DNA of 5,351 nt from the NCBI GenBank assembly GCA_023133315.1, contig JAGLWR010000086.1, positions 1 to 5,351 of the forward strand, given 5' to 3'. The notes beneath the pieces were generated by a model. It was not told the DNA's origin and searched no databases. It saw nothing but the letters and a program-made list of their open reading frames with translations. The DNA comes from Methanomicrobia archaeon. Its GTDB lineage: Archaea > Methanobacteriota_B > Thermococci > Methanofastidiosales > B48-G16. Both the position numbers and the translations under genes were made by a program. Shown here in pieces: positions 1 through 5,097 of this stretch. Numbering within the stretch: position 1 is the first letter of the stretch; the number at the start of each line of letters is the position of its first letter.

Positions 1-138
1 ATCCCGTAAATGTTGTCTCAACTTTTGGTAGTCAATTTCATTTAGATCTTTTTTCTTTTGATGAAGTAATGTATTATGTATATCAGCTAGGATGATATAC
101 TTCATCAGCATAATAACAACACCAACACTTTTTTTCAT
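1..138 (-). CDS. Partial N-terminus of a possible NYN/PIN-like nuclease
   Basis: A start codon at 138 follows the stop of the upstream gene with no gap (TAA then ATG), and 46 codons run open to the window edge, so the 3' end is missing. A G-rich stretch (GGGTGGAAGGGG) ends 7 nt before the ATG and can act as the ribosome binding site. After a short lead comes a hydrophobic strand (residues 13-18, KYIILA), then Asp19-x-x-Asn22, and 16 residues after the Asp the sequence IDYQKL (35-40). This layout matches the opening of NYN domains (strand, D-G-x-N, then IDYxxL). These are PIN-fold, metal-dependent ribonucleases in which the first Asp is a metal ligand. The other acidic residues lie outside the window, so the family call is tentative. 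Met12 is an alternative start but lacks a binding site. The zero-gap junction implies co-transcription with the two genes upstream. Confidence 0.55.
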   Translation of the reverse strand, partial: MKKSVGVVIMLMKYIILADIHNTLLHQKKKDLNEIDYQKLRQHLRD

Positions 139-669
139 TTAAATACCCCTTCCACCCTCTTTTGCCATTTCTTTAGTAAATTCTTCTAGGAATCCTTTTG
201 ACATTTGTGTAATTGTCCCCCTATAGATATATATGAGATCATCTGAAACTTTTTCCAACTCTTGTTCTGATACTAGGCTACCCCTAAATTTAATTAATAT
301 TTTTGCAATATCTCTGAATATTCCTTCTTTTTTGAGATTCATTATGTGAGAATCTATATTCTGGTCAGAGTATAGAGTTTCTTCCCCCAATTTATTTGTT
401 ACTTTCGAGAGAATCCATGTTGATGTTTCTTTTCCAAAATTTTCCACATTCCCATAAGATATATTTTTATAAACTTCCATAAATCTCCAGCCCAATCTTG
501 TCAATTTATACATGTTATAGATGGTGAATATGATGGATGCGTACTGCGGAAGGAGTATGGGTGTAGAATGTAAAAGAGTAGCCCTAATACCTGTTTTAAC
601 AGTAGAGCTAAATACTCTACCCAATGAAGGGCTTATACTACCTTTACTTCTTGGGGCTTTAGTCCCCAT
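139..669 (-). CDS. Hypothetical protein (176 aa) with one hydrophobic segment
   Basis: I do not recognise the family. The start at 669 lies inside the end of the TGT-like gene (37-nt overlap, different frame). It is supported by a strong Shine-Dalgarno sequence, GAGGTG at 682-677, 7 nt before the ATG. The first ~30 residues are basic and Ser/Thr-rich. Residues 31-56 are hydrophobic (with ILLPQYASIIF) and could form one membrane helix or a buried helix pair. The remainder (60-170) looks helical and charged, with a run of Lys/Glu near the end. The next gene starts directly after its stop codon, so it is the middle gene of a three-gene operon and its role is probably tied to the TGT-like protein. 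If the overlap start is not used, Met53 or Met64 would give a soluble protein of 113-124 aa without the hydrophobic part. Confidence 0.7.
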   Translation of the reverse strand: MGTKAPRSKGSISPSLGRVFSSTVKTGIRATLLHSTPILLPQYASIIFTIYNMYKLTRLGWRFMEVYKNISYGNVENFGKETSTWILSKVTNKLGEETLYSDQNIDSHIMNLKKEGIFRDIAKILIKFRGSLVSEQELEKVSDDLIYIYRGTITQMSKGFLEEFTKEMAKEGGRGI

Positions 670-1580
670 GGATATGCACCTCTTTTTCTTTTTTCCTCCT
701 GAAACATTTCATTCAAGACACAAATATTGTGTGCAGCTAATTGTTTTTTATTTTCTATCTCTGGGATCTTTCCTTTACAACACTCCAAATTACAAGTTAT
801 TTCATATTTTTCGAGTTCTTCAAAGGAATTAAGTTGAAATCTCCCATATTTATCGATATAATAAACTTTTCCATCATTTATTTTCATAAAATACCCTGAG
901 CCGCATATATAATCAGGAAAAATATAGTAATTAATTCTCTTTGGATTATTAAAACCATAAAGAAAGGAAATAGCGTTTAAATCGTTCATTTTCCTCAAAA
1001 AAACATAAATTTCTTTCATATCTCCAGCTTGGCTAAGCTCTTGACAGGGAAACATATAGGATTTAATATTAAATTCTTTATTCATTTCTTCTATACCCCA
1101 GCTAATTTGTTTTCGGTTCGTTCCTTTTACTAAGGGTATTACTTCACATTCTATCTCTTTTGAAAGCAAATATAAAGCATTGTCGACTGCTTTGTATGTT
1201 TGATGTCTCTTAATTAAATTCGGATCAGTTTTATATGTGTGTGTATCCAGTGAAGTAACATAATCTGGACTTAGTCTCCTTATATCTTCTAAATACTCTT
1301 GATTGCTAATTTTATCTAATTTTATATCTTGTCCTACACCTACTAAAATTGTCTCGCCATAATATCCCAAAGCATCAGCAAGTGTATTTTTGAGGCATTT
1401 TTTGAATAGCGAAGTTCTCTCCCTAAGTGTAAAATAGTTGATACATAAAAGAGGCAGATCTATAAACTCCCAAAACTTGTCATAAGTAGTATCTTTTCCT
1501 CTATACACAGGAATATAACCATGATTGTAATGTAATTTATTAAAATCAGTTATTTTAAGTTGTTCGGTTCTATTATTCAT
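633..1580 (-). CDS. Divergent tRNA-guanine transglycosylase-fold protein (TGT/DpdA-like)
   Basis: The 315-aa product can be lined up by eye with the catalytic TIM barrel of TGT enzymes, including DpdA (TgtA5). That superfamily exchanges guanine for a 7-deazaguanine in tRNA or DNA. Shared landmarks, in order: a SLD motif (Asp112) where TGTs bind the base; HQ-x4-VDN (126-134), as in DpdA-type proteins; PLVKG (149-153), like the TGT PxQG loop; a DGK turn (236-238); a Cys cluster Cys263, Cys267, Cys268; and AAHN with His284, resembling the zinc site. Oddities: the first catalytic Asp appears to be Gly81, the nucleophile position is Cys226, and the zinc spacing (C-x3-CC-x15-H) differs from the usual C-x-C-x2-C. 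No C-terminal PUA domain is present. Start: perfect AAGGAGAT just upstream of the ATG at 1580. It heads a three-gene operon. Activity and substrate are unknown; a non-catalytic or altered-chemistry role is possible. Confidence 0.65.
   Translation of the reverse strand: MNNRTEQLKITDFNKLHYNHGYIPVYRGKDTTYDKFWEFIDLPLLCINYFTLRERTSLFKKCLKNTLADALGYYGETILVGVGQDIKLDKISNQEYLEDIRRLSPDYVTSLDTHTYKTDPNLIKRHQTYKAVDNALYLLSKEIECEVIPLVKGTNRKQISWGIEEMNKEFNIKSYMFPCQELSQAGDMKEIYVFLRKMNDLNAISFLYGFNNPKRINYYIFPDYICGSGYFMKINDGKVYYIDKYGRFQLNSFEELEKYEITCNLECCKGKIPEIENKKQLAAHNICVLNEMFQEEKRKRGAYPWGLKPQEVKVV
667..700 (-). promoter_or_regulatory. Overlap start region: two Shine-Dalgarno motifs and an A-rich run
   Basis: Minus strand: AGGAGG (700-695), AAAAAAGAAAAA (694-683), GAGGTG (682-677), then ATG at 669. 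GAGGTG is well placed to start the 176-aa gene inside the TGT-like gene. AGGAGG is too far from that ATG to be its main site. It sits just before the A-rich run, where a -1 slip would carry ribosomes from the first frame into the second, which is open here. Confidence 0.5.
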
Positions 1581-1593
1581 CTTTTATCTCCTT
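1581..1593 (-). promoter_or_regulatory. Shine-Dalgarno site of the TGT-like gene
   Basis: Read on the minus strand, AAGGAGAT lies 5 nt before the ATG at 1580. It is a near-perfect match to the anti-Shine-Dalgarno sequence and fixes the start codon. Confidence 0.75.
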
Positions 1594-1691
1594 ATATTTT
1601 CTTTTTTCATGAATCTTTTTCCACATTTTACATTTTTCCTTCCTTTTCTAACAAAACTTCCATTTTCACTTTCTCTGCTGTCTACGACTTT

Positions 1692-1709
1692 TGTTTCCCC
1701 ATAGAAACA
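1692..1709. repeat. Short hairpin TGTTTC / GAAACA
   Basis: A perfect 6-bp inverted repeat with a 6-nt loop (CCCATA) lies 112 bp upstream of the TGT-like start. If the minus-strand transcript begins farther upstream it would form a small hairpin in the leader. It has no T-tract typical of a terminator. Confidence 0.35.
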
Positions 1710-1733
1710 GTAAGAATACTTCATTCTACCACC

Positions 1734-1770
1734 ACATATAGGGCTTATAATACCCTAATGTACTATATGT
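1734..1770. promoter_or_regulatory. Nested dyad around a TATA-like core, possible operator/promoter
   Basis: ACATATAG (1734-1741) is repeated inverted as CTATATGT (1763-1770), with GGG/CCC (1741-1743 and 1753-1755) nested inside and TTATAA at the centre. The dyad lies between the two divergent genes. It could be a repressor site over a TATA box serving the minus-strand operon, which would give a leader of about 140 nt. A second minus-strand candidate is TTTTTAAA (1787-1780). No binding protein is known, so this is inference from symmetry. Confidence 0.3.
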
Positions 1771-1926
1771 AGTTTCCCCTTTAAAAACTTTTCTATTATA
1801 CTCTTCTGTGAAGCTAATGTATACGAACTCTATTCTTCAAATAATGCATAATTTCGAATCTTTTACAATACTTCAAAGGGATCATATGATAACATTTCTT
1901 CTCAAAGATTCACTTTTATAGAGAGC

Positions 1927-2005
1927 CTGGAGGCGGGTATGGGGGGTGGTGAACAGAAGAGTGTTTTTTTTACCTCCAGACCCTCCAATGGTGTGGGTGG
2001 TGGAG
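1927..2005. other. G-rich structured island upstream of the membrane gene
   Basis: In otherwise AT-rich DNA this stretch is G-rich with several G runs (including GGG and GGGGGG). CTGGAGG (1927-1933) pairs with CCTCCAG (1973-1979), and CTCCA-g-ACCC (1974-1983) pairs with GGGT-gg-TGGAG (1995-2005). The two pairings share bases 1974-1979, so they are alternatives to each other. A run of eight T lies at 1964-1971. A TATA-like box just upstream (1914-1921) could start a transcript here. It could be a small RNA, a switchable leader or an operator; I recognise no RNA family. Confidence 0.3.
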
Positions 2006-2013
2006 TTTATAAA
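2006..2013 (+). promoter_or_regulatory. TATA box of the membrane-protein gene
   Basis: TTTATAAA is a consensus archaeal TATA box. It predicts transcription starting near 2034-2040 and a leader of about 25-30 nt before the ATG at 2065, enough to hold the AAAGGA motif (2048-2052 area). The G-rich dyad ends at the base before the box, where TFB would contact the DNA, so a regulator bound there could block initiation. Confidence 0.5.
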
Positions 2014-2064
2014 TGTTTTCGGAATTTAGGGAAGGGTATTTATTAGAAAGGATTAATAGAGTGT

Positions 2065-3015
2065 ATGCCAAAAAAAATTTGGAATTTGTTAAATGTTATG
2101 AAATCTAAATTATATTTTATAAAAAGACACTATAAAAAAATAATATTTCTGATCATAATAACTATATCTCTGTGCCTCTTAAACTCATACGTTATTTTTC
2201 CCTCGTATGATCAAAGAATAATCTATTTTTACAGTACAGACATTTATTTGAACCCCGAAACATCACTCGTTTGTACCAAGATTAGAGATAACTATCAGGG
2301 AATATCTGACGAAGAAATATGTTCTCAAATACACTTCATTCTCGAAAATAAAGGAAACACAAATGAAAAGATATATCTTTCAATAGAAGTTTTTGAACTT
2401 TTAGTAAAGCCCGGTGAAACTAAAGCAAGAAAAGAGGAAAAATCAAATGAAATGCTCAAAAATTCCAAATTGTACTATTCAGTCAGTATTAGAGAAGAAT
2501 ATTGTATAGAAATAGAAGAAGAGAATGGAAAAATGTACTTCAATATAAGTAACATTCCAAATGGAACTCCTTGTTATATAGAATCAACATTAAAAAGAGA
2601 TTTTTTGCCTATAGGAAAACTTAGTTTTGAAAATAGGATTGGGGAGCTCAATCTCGAAAGACAAATTACATTTCTTTCTGACAAAATTATCACAGACCCC
2701 TTTTATGCTCTCAGTAATCCAAAGGAATTCGAACCTATTGAGTGTGTAAAGGAAAATACGTATATAATAGCTAATTTCCCCTATAGGACAAATGTTGTAA
2801 AACTTGACGTTTGTAGAGATGATTATATCGATAAAGAAGTTTATATTTATTACATTGCTTATAGATCAGGTGGTAGAACACCAGGTCCTTACTATCTTGT
2901 TACACTTATACCAGATCGCTCTTGGTATGGATTTCTATATGCAAAAATCGGTATCTTCATAGCAATATCGATATTTTTGGCTCCACATATATGGAAGTAT
3001 TTAAGAAGACCTTAA
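2065..3015 (+). CDS. Two-span membrane protein with large extracytoplasmic domain, unknown function
   Basis: The 316-aa product is not a family I recognise. A basic N-terminus (KRHYKK at 20-25) precedes a membrane helix at about 26-46. A domain of ~240 residues (47-287) follows, rich in alternating beta-type segments. A second helix lies at about 288-307 and a short basic tail (KYLRRP) ends the protein. By the positive-inside rule both ends are cytoplasmic and the middle domain faces outward. That domain has six cysteines (70, 86, 147, 170, 227, 250), an even number that would allow three disulfides, and N-x-S/T sites such as NIS (160-162) and NGT (166-168). The start at 2065 has AAAGGA about 12 nt upstream and a TATA box 52 bp upstream; Met12 is an alternative without a binding site. 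It appears to be a single-gene unit. A surface sensor, receptor or scaffold role is possible but unproven. Confidence 0.75.
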   Translation: MPKKIWNLLNVMKSKLYFIKRHYKKIIFLIIITISLCLLNSYVIFPSYDQRIIYFYSTDIYLNPETSLVCTKIRDNYQGISDEEICSQIHFILENKGNTNEKIYLSIEVFELLVKPGETKARKEEKSNEMLKNSKLYYSVSIREEYCIEIEEENGKMYFNISNIPNGTPCYIESTLKRDFLPIGKLSFENRIGELNLERQITFLSDKIITDPFYALSNPKEFEPIECVKENTYIIANFPYRTNVVKLDVCRDDYIDKEVYIYYIAYRSGGRTPGPYYLVTLIPDRSWYGFLYAKIGIFIAISIFLAPHIWKYLRRP

Positions 3016-3207
3016 ATCAAAAGTCTGGCACATACCCACAGCACCGCCCCCCAACCACAGAACCACACTCACGAATATACCAATAACGATCCCAATTTCT
3101 CTTCTCTATCTTTTGTGATTTTCACACTTGTAAGAATGGGATATTATGGAGAACCTAAAGGCGAAGCAGTGTTTATTGACAAAAACCATCACTCCATCAT
3201 ATGGTAA
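3016..3207 (+). other. Open frame after the membrane gene; possible small gene or gene remnant
   Basis: Directly after the TAA of the membrane gene (3013-3015), the same frame stays open for 64 codons to a TAA at 3205-3207. The first part is C-rich and of biased composition (many His, Thr, Pro, Gln). The last 23 codons, from an ATG at 3136, read like ordinary protein (GYYGEPKGEAVFID, then HHSIIW). There is no clear ribosome binding site. It could be a read-through extension of the membrane protein, a 23-aa small protein, the tail of a decayed gene, or chance. It ends about 40 nt before the peptidase start I prefer. Confidence 0.25.
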
Positions 3208-3208
3208 C

Positions 3209-3218
3209 TTTTTTATTA
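3209..3218 (+). promoter_or_regulatory. Possible TATA box of the peptidase gene
   Basis: TTTTTTATTA lies about 31-40 bp before the ATG at 3249, a spacing that would give a leaderless or nearly leaderless transcript in an archaeon. A weak AGGA at 3233-3236 is 12 nt from that ATG. The match is moderate and the region is T-rich, so it may be chance. Confidence 0.3.
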
Positions 3219-3248
3219 TCAACAATGTTTGTAGGAATTGTGAATAAA

Positions 3249-5036
3249 ATGACTGAAGAAGAAATAGCTTGGGATTTAACAGGGATGTTTTCATCTCCAA
3301 AAGATCTGGCAATAAACAAGAAAATAGAAGAAATAAGAGAAAAAACAAAAAAGTTCGTTGAAAAATATCAGGGAAAACTTAATACAGAGGATTTCGGGGC
3401 TAAAGAAATAAAAGGATTACTGGAAGAATTAGAAGAAATAATGAGGGAATTTGACAGGGTAGAAACATTTGGATTTCTTTCGTTCTCAGCAAATATGACA
3501 GTACCGGAAAATCAACAAATATACAACACTGTAAAGGAAGTAGGCGCAGAATTGGACAAAAATTTGACATTTGTAGATCTGGAATTGGGAAAAAGAGTGC
3601 ACGAAAAGAAGGAATTGATAGAAGAACCAATGCTGGAAAAATATAAGCACTATTTAGAAAAATTGATGAGAAAGGTACCTCATCAGTTATCAGAAAAGGA
3701 AGAGCAGATAATAATAGAAAAAGATCAGAATGGAATACACGCATGGTCGCAGTTACAGAGTCAGTGGTTGAATACGAGAAAATTCGATGTGGAGGTAGAA
3801 GGAGAAAAGAAAGTACTATCTTACGGGGAAGCAAACAGCTTGTTGAACCATCCAGATAGAAAAACAAGAGAATCAGTGTATAAAGCAATATATACAGGAC
3901 TGGGAAAAGACGAGATAGTGTATGCAAGTGCACTGAGAAGCGTAGTGGCAGATTGGATGAAAATTGTGAAAAGAAGAAAATACGAGAGAGCGGTAGACGG
4001 AGCATTAATAGCGAATGACATAGAATATGAAACACTGGAAAACTTGATGAAAACAGTAGAACGGAATGTAGAATTGTATCAAAGATATCTAAAAATAAAA
4101 GCAAAGTTAATGGGATTAAAAAAATTGGCATGCTGGGATGTAGTAGCACCATTACCAAATGCACCAAAAGAAAAAATAAGCTATGAAAAATCAAAAGAAT
4201 TAGTAATAGAAGCATATGAGGGATTTGATAAAGAATACACATCGGCAGTAAAAGAAATGTTTGCAAAGAACCACATAGATGGAAGTATACGATTGGGAAA
4301 AAGAAATGGAGCATTCTGCAGCTCTTGGTACGGAGGGAAAACATCATATATATTACAAAGCTACGGAGAAACGACGGGAGATGTGTATACACTCGCACAT
4401 GAATTAGGACACGCAACACACAACTACTATGCACAAAGGACACAGACGTATCTCAATGCACACAGTGGGATGATAATCGCAGAAACGGCAAGTATATTCG
4501 GAGAACTGTTAATGACAGAACCCCATCTGAAAAAGGCAAAAACAAAGGAAGAAAAGCAAGCAATACTGGCACACGTACTCGACGAAGCAGGGATGGCAAT
4601 ATTCCAGGTATCGGCGAGATTCTGGTTCGAAACATGTATGTACGAAGTAGTAGAAAAGCGAGAATATCTAGATGGAGAAACACAAGCAAAATACTGGGTA
4701 GCTGGGCGAGATAAAATATATGGTGATGCTATGGAATGGTTTGATGAAATGAAATGGGAATACACCATGAAGCCGCATTACTTCATGCCCAATTTCCGTT
4801 ACTATAACTTCCCATACGTCGGCGCACAGCTGCTGGTCTGGGGGCTTTACCAGATTTATAAAAAAGAAGGCAAGGCGTTTGTCCCAAAATTAAAATCCAT
4901 TCTCTCTGCAGGCGGCAGCAAATCTCCTGAAGAGCTTGTTGCTCTCGCAGGGTTTGATCTCTCCAAGCCTGACTTCTGGCAGCTCGGTATGCAGCAATAT
5001 GAAGATTTTGTCAATCAGCTTGAAGAGCTGATTTAA
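3249..5036 (+). CDS. pepF: Oligoendopeptidase F, M3 family zinc metallopeptidase
   Basis: The 595-aa product hydrolyses short peptides in the cytoplasm during peptide turnover. It begins with EEEIAWDLTGMF, the usual opening of PepF proteins, followed by the helical N-terminal lobe (to ~200). The zinc site is complete: TLAHELGHATH with His384, Glu385 and His388, and Glu412 in AETAS as the third ligand. The upstream segment CSSWYGGKTSYILQSYGET is typical of the family's substrate groove. His510 with the tyrosines of RYYNFPYVG (517-525) matches the C-terminal substrate-binding His/Tyr cluster. Length is normal for the family. I start at 3249 because the homologous part begins there. An in-frame ATG at 3201 would add 16 hydrophobic residues, but no ribosome binding site precedes it. 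Codons are strongly A-ending until about 4690, then shift to C/T-ending codons (ctg, ggc, gtc, cgt), suggesting a mosaic gene. A hairpin terminator overlaps its end. Confidence 0.93.
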   Translation: MTEEEIAWDLTGMFSSPKDLAINKKIEEIREKTKKFVEKYQGKLNTEDFGAKEIKGLLEELEEIMREFDRVETFGFLSFSANMTVPENQQIYNTVKEVGAELDKNLTFVDLELGKRVHEKKELIEEPMLEKYKHYLEKLMRKVPHQLSEKEEQIIIEKDQNGIHAWSQLQSQWLNTRKFDVEVEGEKKVLSYGEANSLLNHPDRKTRESVYKAIYTGLGKDEIVYASALRSVVADWMKIVKRRKYERAVDGALIANDIEYETLENLMKTVERNVELYQRYLKIKAKLMGLKKLACWDVVAPLPNAPKEKISYEKSKELVIEAYEGFDKEYTSAVKEMFAKNHIDGSIRLGKRNGAFCSSWYGGKTSYILQSYGETTGDVYTLAHELGHATHNYYAQRTQTYLNAHSGMIIAETASIFGELLMTEPHLKKAKTKEEKQAILAHVLDEAGMAIFQVSARFWFETCMYEVVEKREYLDGETQAKYWVAGRDKIYGDAMEWFDEMKWEYTMKPHYFMPNFRYYNFPYVGAQLLVWGLYQIYKKEGKAFVPKLKSILSAGGSKSPEELVALAGFDLSKPDFWQLGMQQYEDFVNQLEELI

Positions 5037-5050
5037 ATTTTATTTTTTTT
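5013..5050 (+). terminator. Hairpin and T-tract terminator of the peptidase gene
   Basis: AATCAGCT (5013-5020), a 5-nt loop, and AGCTGATT (5026-5033) form a perfect 8-bp inverted repeat inside the last codons of the gene. A T-rich stretch follows, ending in eight T (5043-5050). In bacteria this would be an intrinsic terminator; in archaea the T-tract alone could suffice. Confidence 0.65.
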
Positions 5051-5084
5051 ATGCGTGTGGATAGAATCAGAGATATCATTTTTG

Positions 5085-5097
5085 ATAAAGAAAAAAA
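5085..5097 (-). terminator. T-tract terminator of the converging gene
   Basis: On the minus strand TTTTTTTCTTTAT follows the stop codon at 5098 directly. Together with the plus-strand T-tract it gives back-to-back termination in a 61-bp convergent gap. Confidence 0.45.

Larger units (their letters stand above)
1581..2064. other. Divergent intergenic region (484 bp)
   Basis: I see no convincing gene here. From left to right it holds the ribosome binding site of the TGT-like gene, a T/C-rich stretch (purine-rich leader on the minus strand) to ~1690, a 6-bp hairpin, a nested dyad at 1734-1770, a perfect 10-bp palindrome ATCATATGAT (1881-1890), a TATA-like TTTTATAG (1914-1921), a GC-rich island (1925-2005), and the TATA box of the membrane gene (2006-2013). 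No tRNA, rRNA or CRISPR repeat is visible. Confidence 0.6.

Noticed and set aside
521..832. Plus-strand open frame of 103 codons
   Set aside because: It overlaps two better-supported minus-strand genes; its Phe/Leu-rich product is a shadow.
1560..1772. Plus-strand open frame of 70 codons in the divergent region
   Set aside because: It has a non-ATG start overlapping the TGT-like gene start, no ribosome binding site, and a composition that mirrors a T/C-rich leader.
3146..3197. ATGGAG / CTCCAT inverted repeat before pepF
   Set aside because: It is only 6 bp with a 40-nt gap, as expected by chance.
3201..3248. Upstream ATG extension of pepF (16 residues), possibly a signal peptide
   Set aside because: It has no Shine-Dalgarno site. 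PepF enzymes are cytoplasmic and homology begins at the Met at 3249. The extension cannot be fully excluded.
3400..4443. Long minus-strand open frame (347 codons) opposite pepF
   Set aside because: It lies entirely within a certain gene. Its product is a low-complexity Leu/Phe/Ser-rich sequence, as expected from the complement of A- and G-rich codons.
4427..4768. Minus-strand open frames opposite the 3' part of pepF
   Set aside because: They are antisense shadows in a conserved coding region, with biased composition and no ribosome binding site that I can see.
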